Counted from the first letter of the stretch, positions 25,122 through 36,307 are shown. The stretch is DNA of 64,000 bases from Rhodoferax ferrireducens T118 (GCF_000013605.1 NC_007908.1:1798001-1862000); one strand, 5' to 3'. The notes: generated by a model from the letters alone, not told the origin. Numbers and translations are program-made.

Positions 25122-27158
25122 CTATTGCAGGATGGAGAAGATACTGCTGTAGTCATCTTTCCATGGCCGGAACCGGTCTGGATCGGCAATCGTCGTTGCA
25201 CTGCTGAGGCGGGGGTCTCTGAAGAAGGCAGCATCACTGCTGATCAGTGCCCAGCGTGAACGCAACACCAATTTTTCAGGAATGCCCTCTGAATCCACCA
25301 GACGCAGCTCCTTGCCAAAATGATTGGCCGCCGTCTTCACCACCGGCCGCAGGTCCAAAAACCGGTTGGTAATGTGCACCGCCAGCACACCCTCGGGCTT
25401 GAGATGCCTGAAGTACTGGGCAAATGCCTCAAGCGTCAGCAAATGGATGGGCACCGAGTCGCCAGAGAAGGCGTCAACCACCAGCACGTCAAATAATTGC
25501 GCGGGTTCCCTCTCCAACTGCAGGCGGGCATCGCCCAGAACAATTTCGGTAGCGGCTTGGGTACGTGAGAGAAAGCTGAAATTATGGCGGGCGATGTCGA
25601 TCACCATGGGATCAATCTCGTAGAGCCGGAAGTAATCGCCTTTGCGTCCGTAGCTCACCAGTGTGCCGACGCCCAGACCAATCACCCCGACCCGCAGTAG
25701 ACCCTGTCCGGCCTTGATCTGCAAGGCTTTGCCCGCACCGCCGTCCGGGCTGTAATAGGCGGTGGGCAGGTCCAGCTTGTCCGGTGCCGTGTGTTGTCGC
25801 CCATGGGTGATTTGCCCATGGTACATGGTGCGGTAGGCATCCGGTACGTTGTTAAAGACCTGCAAGGTACCGTAGAAATTGCGCGTCGTCAGTTCTGCGC
25901 CGCGGGTCTCTTCCATGTGGTCGTCAATGCGAATCCAGGCCAACGCCAACAGCAGCGCCGCAGTAAAGAAAATACCAACGCGACGCCACAAAGGGCGTGC
26001 AAATTCCATCTTGGGGATGATCGCGATGGCTGCAACCAGTCCGGTGAGCAAAATGCCAATCGACAACTCGTAGTTGCTGTTAAACCAGTAGGGCGCGATG
26101 ACCCCGACAAAAAAACCACCGACCACACCACCGACTGCCAGCATCAGGAAGTAGCCGGTCAGATGGCTGGGGTGCGGCTGCAGGCGGGCGAGTTCGCCGT
26201 GGCACACCATGCAGGCGACAAAGAAGGCCGCCAGGTTGATCCCCATGGAGATTGAGAGGGGAAATACGTCAATCCCCAGGGTTGGCAGGTAGGCCAGAGC
26301 ACTCAACCCCAGCACCAGCAAAGGCAGGAACACTTTGCGCTGGTACCAGCCGCGGCGCTCAAAGCTCATGATGAATGAAAGCAGGTACAAGGCCAAGGGT
26401 GCGACCCAGATCATGGGGATGGGTGCAATGTTGGTGGTGAGGAAACTGGTGTCGGCCACCATCAAAATCGACGGGCAGGCCGCCAGGGCCGCCCACAGCA
26501 CCTTGTCCCCCCAACGCGGCGCCGGGCCTTCGTGATGGGCTTGCTCGATGATGGGAACGCCATGGCGCCCACGCCAGGCCAGGAGCGCGCAGGCTGCGAC
26601 AAAGCAGGCATACAGGCCCGACCACAGGTAGGACTGCCAGAGGGTCGGGAAAATGGGTTCCACCGCCACCGGGTAGGCCAGCAGCGCCAGCATGGAGCCA
26701 AAGTTGGACAGGGCGAACAAACGATAGGGCACCAGCCCCGAACGCTCCCGCGCAAACCAGGCCTGCAGTAGCGGGCCCGTGGTTGACAGCACAAAGTAGG
26801 GCAAGCCGATGGACACGGTCAGCAAGCCAAGGATGCGCAGGGTGGGATTCTCGGCGCCCGTTGGCTTCCAGTCCAGGCTCGGGCTGATCGGGATCAGCAG
26901 CAAGCTGACCAACAGCAAGCTGGCGTGCACCAGGCTTTGGCGGGAAGGACTGAGGTAGCGAACCACCCAGTGGGAGTAAAAATAGCCCAGCAACAAGACC
27001 AGCTGGAAGAACAACATGCAGGTCGTCCAAACGGCGGCCGAGCCACCAAACCAGGGCAGAATCATCTTGCCAATCAAGGGCTGTACCTGGAACAGCAGGA
27101 ACGCGCTGAGGAAAATGGTAAGCCCGTAGTGAAAGGTCAGGCGCAGGTCAATTTTCAT
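25122..27158 (-). CDS. Membrane protein fused to spermidine-synthase-like domain
   Basis: From MKIDLRLTFHYGLTIFLSAF this 678-residue protein has about ten to twelve hydrophobic helices up to residue 430, then a soluble Rossmann domain with the SAM-type motif VGVIGLGVGTLVSYGRKGD, the acidic strand LYEIDPMVIDIA and DVLVVDAFSGDSVPIHLLT, as in spermidine synthases. Such fused MFS/SpeE-like proteins are common in proteobacteria but their reaction is unknown; the usual polyamine catalytic motif is incomplete. The ORF continues 45 codons further upstream, but that part lacks membrane character, so I start at 27158. Confidence 0.85.
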   Translation of the reverse strand: MKIDLRLTFHYGLTIFLSAFLLFQVQPLIGKMILPWFGGSAAVWTTCMLFFQLVLLLGYFYSHWVVRYLSPSRQSLVHASLLLVSLLLIPISPSLDWKPTGAENPTLRILGLLTVSIGLPYFVLSTTGPLLQAWFARERSGLVPYRLFALSNFGSMLALLAYPVAVEPIFPTLWQSYLWSGLYACFVAACALLAWRGRHGVPIIEQAHHEGPAPRWGDKVLWAALAACPSILMVADTSFLTTNIAPIPMIWVAPLALYLLSFIMSFERRGWYQRKVFLPLLVLGLSALAYLPTLGIDVFPLSISMGINLAAFFVACMVCHGELARLQPHPSHLTGYFLMLAVGGVVGGFFVGVIAPYWFNSNYELSIGILLTGLVAAIAIIPKMEFARPLWRRVGIFFTAALLLALAWIRIDDHMEETRGAELTTRNFYGTLQVFNNVPDAYRTMYHGQITHGRQHTAPDKLDLPTAYYSPDGGAGKALQIKAGQGLLRVGVIGLGVGTLVSYGRKGDYFRLYEIDPMVIDIARHNFSFLSRTQAATEIVLGDARLQLEREPAQLFDVLVVDAFSGDSVPIHLLTLEAFAQYFRHLKPEGVLAVHITNRFLDLRPVVKTAANHFGKELRLVDSEGIPEKLVLRSRWALISSDAAFFRDPRLSSATTIADPDRFRPWKDDYSSIFSILQ

Positions 27159-27362
27159 GGGTCGTCGTGTTGATCCGTGGCGAAAGCGCCTCCTAACAGT
27201 GGGCGCAGTGTACAGGTCCAACTTTCGCGGCAAGGTCGATTTTTCTGGCCAAGACACTACCTTGTCGCAAACCGTTTGTCGCAATTCCTTCAAACCTGCC
27301 TAATCGCCTTGCCGCCAGTGGCCATGTCCGGATGGAACGGCTAAAAGCCCCGGTTTTCCCCT

Positions 27363-27376
27363 GGCACCAAAAATGC
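27363..27376 (+). promoter_or_regulatory. Candidate sigma54 (-24/-12) promoter of the broken ferredoxin gene
   Basis: TGGCACC-AAAA-ATGCA keeps the invariant GG-N10-GC spacing of RpoN promoters (GG at 27363-27364, GC at 27375-27376) and matches TGGCAC-N5-TTGCA except one base. It lies about 80 bp before the ATG at 27457. No clear NifA upstream site (TGT-N10-ACA) was found. Confidence 0.5.
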
Positions 27377-27456
27377 AATGAAGACTGCACCAAGCAGCTC
27401 AACCCCGGCGCCGCCGCATCAGCCTCTTGAAGGCCTCCTACGACGGAGAACCAACC

Positions 27457-27700
27457 ATGATTAACACCTTTAACGTCACCGCTGCCCAGCGGCGCCACCT
27501 GGACACCGACCTTTGTGGCCGCCCTGCACGAAGAAAAATGCATCGGTTGCGGTCGCTGCTTCAAGGTCTGCCCGCGCGGCGTGCTCGAACTCGTAGGCCT
27601 GAATGAGGATGGCGAGCGCATTCGCATGGACCTGGACGACGATGAAGACGAGGAATACGAAAAGAAGGTCATGACGATTGCGCACCAGGAGCTTTGCATC
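27457..27700 (+). pseudogene. Broken nif-type ferredoxin III (fdxB-like)
   Basis: An ATG with GGAG site starts MINTFNVTAAQ in one frame; the homology then jumps to the next frame, which reads PSGATWTPTFVAALHEEKCI and GCGRCFKVCPRGVLEL, then an acidic insert (DLDDDEDEEYEKK) and VMTIAHQELCI. This is the layout of nif-specific ferredoxin III, with the first [4Fe-4S] cysteine set (CxxCxxC...C) intact. Two defects are visible: a frameshift near codon 9 and loss of the second cysteine cluster, where the reading frame runs into an IS6-type relic at 27701. No other nif gene is present in the window. Confidence 0.75.
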
Positions 27701-27796
27701 CGTTGGTACGCGGCGTAGCCATTGAGCTATCGCCATCTTGAGGAAATGCTGCAAGAGCGAGGTGTGTTCGTCGACCATTTTTCGATCAACCGCTGA
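27701..27796 (+). mobile_element. IS6-family transposase relic
   Basis: The frame continuing from the ferredoxin reads RWYAA, a stop, then PLSYRHLEEMLQERGVFVDH and FSINR before another stop. This matches the N-terminal part of IS6/IS26-type transposases (consensus RWY...LSYRDLEEMLxERGVxVDHxTIxRW). It holds two stops and ends after about 31 codons; no terminal inverted repeats were recognised. Confidence 0.7.
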
Positions 27797-27901
27797 GCGA
27801 TCCAGTCTGAAGGGTTGCCATTTGTCCCCGCCAGGATCACGCTCATCAGGAGTTGACGCGACAAAAACCGCTGGCGGGCATCACTTCGGCGGTCGTGGTC
27901 A

Positions 27902-28453
27902 TCAGTTCGTGGCCTGAGGAGGCATTTCAAACACCAGGCAGGTGGTGGTTGCATGGGCGTAGAGAGAACCATCCGCGCCGATCAGACGGGCCTCTGCTGT
28001 GGCCAGTTGTCGCCCGCAGTGAATGACTTTGCCCTCAGCCCGCACTCTGCTTACCTTTGGTGTCAGGGCGCGCAAGTAGTTCACACTCAGTTCAGCCGTG
28101 GTGTAACCCTGGCCGGGAGCCATGCGGGTCTGGACCGCACAGCCCAAAGCCGAATCAAGCAGGGTGGCAAACCAACCGCCATGCACCGTGCCCATCGGGT
28201 TCAGGTGCGCAACGCCCGGAGCGCCTTGAAACAAGGCACGGCCGGGACCAACTTCCAGAATTGTGAAGTCCAGTGTTTGCGCAATCGGGGGGTACGGCAG
28301 TTCACCCCGCAGCATGGCCTGCATCAATTCCAGTCCGGTTTTGCCGGCGATCTGATCGGCCCGGGCAACGCCTGGACCGGCGCCTGCGTCCATCAAAGCG
28401 CGAATGGTTTTTTCTTCGGCAAGCCAGGCATCGAGGTGATTTGTTTTGGTCAT
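27902..28453 (-). CDS. PaaI-family hot-dog thioesterase
   Basis: A 183-residue protein starting MTKTNHLDAWLAEEK, 13 bases after a GGAA-type site. It has the hot-dog thioesterase signature NPMGTVHGGWFATLLDSALG near residue 95 (HGG-x5-D/E type) and a closing ATTTCLVF strand, the usual PaaI/YbgC-like arrangement acting on acyl-CoA thioesters. It is divergent from the marR gene, with a large palindrome between them, so it is a probable target of that MarR protein. N-terminal 60 residues are extra compared with minimal PaaI and include a helix-rich region. Confidence 0.88.
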   Translation of the reverse strand: MTKTNHLDAWLAEEKTIRALMDAGAGPGVARADQIAGKTGLELMQAMLRGELPYPPIAQTLDFTILEVGPGRALFQGAPGVAHLNPMGTVHGGWFATLLDSALGCAVQTRMAPGQGYTTAELSVNYLRALTPKVSRVRAEGKVIHCGRQLATAEARLIGADGSLYAHATTTCLVFEMPPQATN

Positions 28454-28483
28454 GGTGTTTCCGGTTCGTGATGAATATTGCAT

Positions 28484-28513
28484 ATGCAATCATTGTAGCT
28501 ACAATGATTGCAT
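28484..28513. promoter_or_regulatory. Perfect 30-bp palindrome, candidate MarR operator
   Basis: The half site ATGCAATCATTGTAG is followed at once by its exact reverse complement. It lies in the 58-bp space between the divergent thioesterase and marR genes, and its last two bases are the first two bases of the marR ATG (28512). MarR proteins bind such dyads and commonly repress both divergent genes. Confidence 0.8.
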
Positions 28514-28994
28514 GATAGAGAACCTACTTTCACCGCCTTTGGCTGCTGAAGCCAAGTTGCAGGGTTGTACCAATCTGAAGCTGCGTCAGTTGACGCGTCG
28601 TATGACTCAACATTACGACGCCGAACTGGCCAAGACCGGGCTCAGAACCACCCAGTATTCGCTCTTGTCGCACGTACTCAAACTGGGTCCAATCCGCCCC
28701 GGTGATCTGGCGCACGCCATGAAAATGGATCCGTCTACGTTGACTCGCAACCTCAAGCCCCTGCTGGCTGCGGATTGGGTTCACCTGGCGCAGGGGGCCG
28801 ATGGACGAAGCCGCCTAATCACCATTACCGATGCTGGTCGTGCGAAGCGACAAGACGCCCAGCGGCATTGGAAGGCCGCTCAGAGCAGTCTTAACCGCCT
28901 CTTTGGTATGCCGCGCATGTTGGCACTGCACGCACTCATTGATGAGTCTTTGGATCTTCTCGCCCTTTGCGCAGAAGGAGGCATCATTGATTAA
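28512..28994 (+). CDS. MarR family transcriptional regulator
   Basis: A 160-residue winged-helix regulator, MIENLLSPPLAAEAKLQGCT. The core shows TQHYDAELAKTGLRTTQYSLL, the recognition region RPGDLAHAMKMDPSTLTRNLKPLLAADW and the wing GADGRSRLITITDAG. It probably binds the 30-bp palindrome that overlaps its own start codon and so regulates itself, the divergent thioesterase gene and the downstream MFS transporter. The ligand is unknown. An in-frame extension upstream to 28446 crosses the palindrome and the thioesterase start and is rejected. Confidence 0.92.
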   Translation: MIENLLSPPLAAEAKLQGCTNLKLRQLTRRMTQHYDAELAKTGLRTTQYSLLSHVLKLGPIRPGDLAHAMKMDPSTLTRNLKPLLAADWVHLAQGADGRSRLITITDAGRAKRQDAQRHWKAAQSSLNRLFGMPRMLALHALIDESLDLLALCAEGGIID

Positions 28995-30225
28995 GCGACG
29001 GACGGCGGGGGATCGTCCATTTTCAGTCTGGTTGGTGCTGCTGGCGGCGGGCGGCACCTTTGCTCTGACGATGGGCGTGCGCCAGACCATGGGCCTGTTC
29101 CTTTCAGCGCTCAATACCTCGACTGCGTTGGGTATTGGCAGTATCAGCCTGGCCTTTGCGTTCGGGCAGCTTTGGTGGGGCCTGACTCAGCCATTTGCGG
29201 GTGCCGTGGCTGATCGCATCGGTACCGGCCGGGTGATTTTTCTGGGCGTGCTGTTGGTCGCCATTGGCACCTTCATCACACCGCTCATGACCAGTACCCT
29301 GGGTCTGATCTTTGCCATCGGCCTACTTGCCGCGGGTGGCGCTGGCATGGCCGGCCCCTCGGTATTGATGGCCGCGAGTACGCGCCTGGTGCCACCGGAA
29401 AAGCGCGGACTCGCCACCGGCATCGTTAATGCCGGCGGCTCTTTTGGCCAGTTTGCCATGGCACCGATCGCCATTGGCCTGACCGCAGCCGTCGGCTGGG
29501 CCAGCGCGATGCAGTGGCTCGGCATCATGCTGGCGTTGGCGCTACCGGCCGTGTTTGTGCTCAAGGGCAACTCGAAGGCCCTGGCTGCGCAGGCCGCAGC
29601 GGCCTCTGGCACCCAGGCACTCAATGCACGCCAAGCCATCGGCCAGGCGCTCACCAATCCCAACTACCGCTATTTGAGTCTCGGCTTCCTGGTGTGTGGA
29701 TTTCATGTCGCTTTCCTGGCTACCCACCTGCCTGGCGTAGTGGCTGCATGTGGCTTGCCACCGGAAATCGGGGGTTGGGCGCTGGCCATGATCGGCCTGT
29801 TCAATATCGTCGGCAGTCTCGCGATGGGATGGGCGGTGGGTCGCTGGCGCATGAAATCATTGCTCGCCTTGCTCTACGCGACCCGCGGCGTGGCCGTTCT
29901 GGTCTTCCTGCTGTCGCCAAAAACACCGGCCGTGATGCTGATCTTTGCGGCGGTCATGGGCGTGACCTTTCTTTCAACCGTGCCACCGACCGTAGGACTG
30001 GTGGCCAAAATGTTCGGCACTTCCAACCTGGCGATGTTGTTCGGTATCGTGATGCTGGCGCACCAGATCGGTGGCTTCTTCGGTGCATTCCTGGGCGGCT
30101 ACGTGTTCCAGGCGACGGGCAGTTATGACTGGGTCTGGTACATCGATATCTTGTTGGCAGCCGGTGCTGCGTTGGTCAACCTTCCAATCCGGGAAAGGCA
30201 CCTGCGACGGGTTGCGGCTCATTAA
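28987..30225 (+). CDS. Major facilitator superfamily transporter (TTG start)
   Basis: A 412-residue transporter with about twelve membrane helices. The loop 2-3 signature GAVADRIGTGRVIFLGVLLV, the pair in the second half (MGWAVGRWRMKSLLALLY) and the GxLADRxG-type motif fit MFS. No ATG precedes the first helix (SVWLVLLAAGGTFALTMGVR). I assign TTG 28987 because an AAGGAG ribosome site lies six bases before it. It overlaps the last 8 bp of marR, so the two are translationally coupled and the transporter is probably the MarR-controlled efflux pump. Confidence 0.85.
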   Translation: MIKRRTAGDRPFSVWLVLLAAGGTFALTMGVRQTMGLFLSALNTSTALGIGSISLAFAFGQLWWGLTQPFAGAVADRIGTGRVIFLGVLLVAIGTFITPLMTSTLGLIFAIGLLAAGGAGMAGPSVLMAASTRLVPPEKRGLATGIVNAGGSFGQFAMAPIAIGLTAAVGWASAMQWLGIMLALALPAVFVLKGNSKALAAQAAAASGTQALNARQAIGQALTNPNYRYLSLGFLVCGFHVAFLATHLPGVVAACGLPPEIGGWALAMIGLFNIVGSLAMGWAVGRWRMKSLLALLYATRGVAVLVFLLSPKTPAVMLIFAAVMGVTFLSTVPPTVGLVAKMFGTSNLAMLFGIVMLAHQIGGFFGAFLGGYVFQATGSYDWVWYIDILLAAGAALVNLPIRERHLRRVAAH

Positions 30226-30545
30226 CCTTGCCACCTGGCTGCCACTTTGAAACGCTGATTGACAAGACGCTGATGCGTTGCCAACCCGTCTGGGCGCAAC
30301 ACTCGATTCCACATTCAGTCGTGCCTTTGAAGAGTTTTCAAGTGGCGAGTTGATCCAGCGTACATGCCTGCATGATCGAGGACCCCTTGGGAGACCGGCG
30401 AGGAAGTCGTTGATTTTGAAAGATGCTTTGTTCACGACTTTGTGGGAATCGACACTGGCGTTGGGTTTTTTGCCTTGTCCATCAGGATATTTAGGATAAT
30501 TAGCTGATTCGTGACTGACCGTTTTTAACTTCTATTGACCGCCCT
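30226..30545. other. Intergenic stretch, nothing recognised
   Basis: About 320 bp between the MFS gene and nadE. Short open frames here have no ribosome site or recognisable similarity, and no clear terminator or repeat was seen. Confidence 0.5.
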
Positions 30546-32595
<2,050 letters not shown>

Positions 32596-32742
32596 CGGCG
32601 CTGCGCAGTTGAGAAAGATCAAACCCTGAGGCGGGGAGCTGCATAAACTGATGATTTAGTCTGACCTTCATGGCCGTAGCAAGGCCGGTCTGCCTATGGC
32701 CCACATCGAACAATCGGCTGCACCGCGCGCGGGGAGGACCTG

Positions 32743-35106
32743 GTGAAAGCACTCGACCGCAAGCTGCTGCGCGACCTGTGGCAGATGAAAAGCCAGGCAT
32801 TGGCCATTGCCCTGGTGGTGATGTGCGGCGTCGGCACCTACATCATGTTTCTCACCACGCTGGGGGCCTTGCGCGCGACCCAGGACAGCTACTACCGGGA
32901 CTACCGTTTTGCCGAGGTGTTCGTCACCTTGAAGCGGGCGCCGCAGGCGCTGCTCCAGCGCGTGCAGGCCATCGCGGACGTTGCCCAAGTGGAGACGCGG
33001 GTGGTGGCGCAGGTGCGCCTGGACATGCCGGCGTTCGCCGAGCCGGTGACCGCCTTGATGGTGTCTGTGTCCGACGCTGGCCGTGATGGACTCAATGCGC
33101 TGCATCTGCGCCAGGGGCGCCTGCCTGCGCCGGGGCAGTTCGACGAGGTGGTGGCAAGCGCATCGTTTGCGCAGGCGCATGGCCTGCAACTGGGGGACCG
33201 CTTTGGCGCCATCCTCAATGGGCGGCGCCAGGCCTTGACCCTGGTGGGCACGGCGCTGTCGCCGGAATTCATTCAGCAGATGCGTCCCGGCTCGGTGTTT
33301 CCCGACTACAAGCGTTTTGGCGTGATGTGGATGGGGCGTCGCGCCCTGGGTCAGGCCTACGACATGGAGGGTGCGTTCAACGATCTGGCCTTGAGCCTGC
33401 GCCCGGGCGCGGACAGTCAAGCCGTCATCGACCGCGTCGACGAATTGCTCAAGCCTTATGGGGGGCTGGGCGCCTATGGACGCAAGGATCAGCTGTCGCA
33501 CCGCTTTCTCAGCCAGGAGCTGCAGCAGCTCGGCACTCTGGCGAGTCTTTTTCCTGTCATGTTCATGGGCATCGCCGCTTTCCTGCTCAACGTGGTGATC
33601 GGGCGACTGGTGGCGATGCAGCGTGAGCAAATCGCCGTACTCAAGGCCTTTGGCTACAGCAATCTTGCCGTGTTGTGGCATTACCTGCGAATGGTCTCGG
33701 TCATCGTGGTGCTGGGCGTCGTGACCGGCACCGCGCTCGGATTGTGGTTGGGCAAGCTGCTGTCTGACATCTACACGGCGTTCTATCACTTCCCCTATTT
33801 GATGTTCCGCCTGCAGCCCGGCACGCTGCTGGAGGCCAGCGCCGCCAGCCTCCTGGCGGCCGGGACGGGGACGGTATTTGCCGTATGGCGGGCCGCCACC
33901 TTGCGCCCTGCGCAGGGGATGCGTCCCGAGCCGCCCGCGATCTATCGCGAGACCTGGATCGAGCAGTTGGGCCTCAAGCGCTGGCTGTCGCCACCAATGC
34001 GCATGATCGTCCGCCATATCCAGCGCCGGGCCTTGAAGTCCATGCTCACCGTGCTGGGCATTGCCATGGCGTGCGGCATCATCCTGACCGGCCTGTTTCA
34101 GCGCGACACCGTCAGCTACATGGTCAACATCCAGTTCAGCATGGCCCAGCGCGAGGATCTGTCGGTGACCTTCACCGACCCCGCCGCCTACCGCGCCCGT
34201 TTCGACCTGCTCGGTCTGCCGGGGGTGCAGCACGTGGAAGTGTTCCGCGCCGTGCCGGTGCGGCTGCGCCATGGTTATCTCACTTATCGCACCGGCATTC
34301 GCGGCGTGGAGCCGGGCGGCGATATTGCGCGCCTGCTCGACGCCGACCTGCGGCCCGTCGCCTTGCCGTCCGAGGGCATCCTGCTGACCGACTATCTCGC
34401 CAAACTGCTTGATGTGCGGGTTGGCGACCGCCTGACGGTGGAAGTGCTGGAAGGCAACCGGCCCGTGCGCGAGGCCACCGTGTCCGGTCTGGTGCGGGAG
34501 TATCTGGGGGTGTCGGGCTATATGCACCTGGCGGCACTGAACCAGTTCATGCAGGAAGGCCCGACGATCTCGGGCGCCTACCTCAGTGTCGACAGCGTCC
34601 AGCTGGCCGCGCTGTACAAGCGATTGAAGGGCATGCCGCGCATCGCCGGGCTGGCCGAGCGGGTGCAGGAGATCCGCAATTTCAACCGTGTGATGGATGA
34701 GACCATGCTGTTCTTCACCTACGTTGCTACCGTGTTTGCCGTCATCATCGCCTTTGGTGTGATCTACAACAGCGCTCGCATCGGGCTGACGGAGCGCGGG
34801 CGCGAACTCGGCAGTTTGCGGGTGCTGGGTTTTACCCGCGCCGAGGTGGCCTACATCCTGCTCGGCGAACTCGGTCTGCTGACCCTCGTCGCCATCCCGC
34901 TCGGCCTGTGGCTGGGTGTCGGGATGTGTTACTACATCGCCCATACGATGCAAAACGACCTGTTTCGCGTGCCGGTGGTCCTGGTGCCCCAAACCTATGC
35001 CTTTGCCTGCGCGGTGGTGCTGGTCTCTGCGCTGCTGTCCGGCTTGGCGGTGCGCCGCCGCCTGGATCAACTTGACCTGATTGCCGTCCTGAAGTCGGCG
35101 GAGTGA
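32743..35106 (+). CDS. FtsX/MacB-type ABC transporter permease
   Basis: A 787-residue protein starting at GTG 32743. It has an N-terminal helix (SQALAIALVVMCGVGTYIMFLTT), a periplasmic domain, a three-helix FtsX block at residues 265-390, then a second helix and periplasmic domain and a final FtsX block (residues 655-775, ending RRRLDQLDLIAVLKSAE). This duplicated FtsX organisation is typical of lipid- or lipoprotein-type ABC permeases. The start overlaps a TGA (GTGA), as if an upstream reading frame had been coupled to it, but only about 30 codons of open frame precede it and no ATPase gene is present. The HlyD gene follows after 4 bp. Confidence 0.9.
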   Translation: MKALDRKLLRDLWQMKSQALAIALVVMCGVGTYIMFLTTLGALRATQDSYYRDYRFAEVFVTLKRAPQALLQRVQAIADVAQVETRVVAQVRLDMPAFAEPVTALMVSVSDAGRDGLNALHLRQGRLPAPGQFDEVVASASFAQAHGLQLGDRFGAILNGRRQALTLVGTALSPEFIQQMRPGSVFPDYKRFGVMWMGRRALGQAYDMEGAFNDLALSLRPGADSQAVIDRVDELLKPYGGLGAYGRKDQLSHRFLSQELQQLGTLASLFPVMFMGIAAFLLNVVIGRLVAMQREQIAVLKAFGYSNLAVLWHYLRMVSVIVVLGVVTGTALGLWLGKLLSDIYTAFYHFPYLMFRLQPGTLLEASAASLLAAGTGTVFAVWRAATLRPAQGMRPEPPAIYRETWIEQLGLKRWLSPPMRMIVRHIQRRALKSMLTVLGIAMACGIILTGLFQRDTVSYMVNIQFSMAQREDLSVTFTDPAAYRARFDLLGLPGVQHVEVFRAVPVRLRHGYLTYRTGIRGVEPGGDIARLLDADLRPVALPSEGILLTDYLAKLLDVRVGDRLTVEVLEGNRPVREATVSGLVREYLGVSGYMHLAALNQFMQEGPTISGAYLSVDSVQLAALYKRLKGMPRIAGLAERVQEIRNFNRVMDETMLFFTYVATVFAVIIAFGVIYNSARIGLTERGRELGSLRVLGFTRAEVAYILLGELGLLTLVAIPLGLWLGVGMCYYIAHTMQNDLFRVPVVLVPQTYAFACAVVLVSALLSGLAVRRRLDQLDLIAVLKSAE

Positions 35107-35110
35107 CCCT

Positions 35111-36307
35111 ATGAAAAATAATGTGCAGTGGCGGCGTCGACTTGTGCTTGGCCTGCTCGCCGTTCTCGTCGCCTGGGGTTTGTTCCAGGGATTTCGCCCC
35201 CAGGCGGTCGAAATGGACATGGGTACCGCCAGCCGTGCTGCGCTGCGGGTGACGCTGGAGCAGGAGGGGCGCACGCGGGTGCTTGACCGCTACGTGGTCA
35301 CCGCGCCCGTGACAGGCTACGCACGCCGGCTCCGGTCCGAAGTGGGCAACGCGGTCGAGCGCGGCGCCATTCTGGTCGAGCTGGAGCCCCTGCGCGCCGA
35401 GGCGCTGGACCCGCGCCGCCGCGCCGAGGCCCAGGCCCGCATCGCGGCCGCCGAGAGCGGCGTCAGCGCCACCGAACAGCGTGCCAGGGCTGCCGCCAGC
35501 AGTGCCGAGCTGGCGCAAACAGAACTCCAGCGCGTGCGCGCGCTGCGCCTGCAGGGGCACGTCAGCGCCGCAGCCGAGGACCGTGCCGCCAGCGAGGTGC
35601 AGCGTAGCGCCGCGGATATGCGCTCGGCGCAATTTGCCGTCACCACCGCCCGGCACGAACTCGAGGCGGCCCGCACCACGCTGAAGTACGCCGGCAGCGC
35701 CAGCAACACCGAGCCGGTGACTGTCCGTGCGCCGGTGGCCGGGCGCGTGCTGAAGATTGCGCACAAGAGCGAAGGCACGGTGGCCAGCGGCCAGCCGCTG
35801 GTCGAGATTGGGGACCCGGCTGCGCTGGAAGTCGAAGTGGACCTGTTGTCAGCCGATGCCGTGCGCATCCATCCCGGCACCCGCGTTGTGTTTGAGCGCT
35901 GGGGCGGTGAGGGCTCGCTCGAGGGTGTCGTGCGTGTGATTGAGCCCACTGGCTTTACCAAGGTCTCGGCCCTTGGCGTTGAAGAACAGCGTGTCTGGGT
36001 CATCGTCGCCTTCAGCTCACCCGCCACCCAATGGCAACGCCTGGGCGACGGCTACCGCGTCGAAGCCAGCTTCATCGTGTGGGAAGGCAAGGACATCCTG
36101 CAAATCCCCGCCAGTGCGCTATTTCGCGACGGCGACGGCTGGGCCGCCTTCGTGGTGGAGCAGGGCAAAGCCGTCAAACGCCGCGTCGAGATCGGCCAAC
36201 GCACCGGCCTGCGGGCCCAGGTCGTCTCCGGCATCCAGGCGGGCGAACGGGTGATCAATCATCCCGATGACCGGGTGCGGGAGGGGGTGAGTGTGGTGGC
36301 GCGGTAA
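35111..36307 (+). CDS. HlyD/RND-type periplasmic adaptor
   Basis: A 398-residue membrane fusion protein. One N-terminal helix (RLVLGLLAVLVAWGLFQGF) is followed by a split lipoyl domain (RYVVTAPVTGYARRLRSEVG ... VTVRAPVAGRVLKIAHKSEG), an alanine/arginine-rich coiled-coil hairpin at residues 95-180, and beta-barrel segments ending GERVINHPDDRVREGVSVV. It links the inner-membrane permease just upstream to an outer-membrane channel; no TolC-like gene is nearby. Confidence 0.92.
   Translation: MKNNVQWRRRLVLGLLAVLVAWGLFQGFRPQAVEMDMGTASRAALRVTLEQEGRTRVLDRYVVTAPVTGYARRLRSEVGNAVERGAILVELEPLRAEALDPRRRAEAQARIAAAESGVSATEQRARAAASSAELAQTELQRVRALRLQGHVSAAAEDRAASEVQRSAADMRSAQFAVTTARHELEAARTTLKYAGSASNTEPVTVRAPVAGRVLKIAHKSEGTVASGQPLVEIGDPAALEVEVDLLSADAVRIHPGTRVVFERWGGEGSLEGVVRVIEPTGFTKVSALGVEEQRVWVIVAFSSPATQWQRLGDGYRVEASFIVWEGKDILQIPASALFRDGDGWAAFVVEQGKAVKRRVEIGQRTGLRAQVVSGIQAGERVINHPDDRVREGVSVVAR

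Noticed and set aside
30278..30499. 73-codon open frame between the MFS gene and nadE
   Set aside because: No ribosome site or recognisable motif; composition not convincing.
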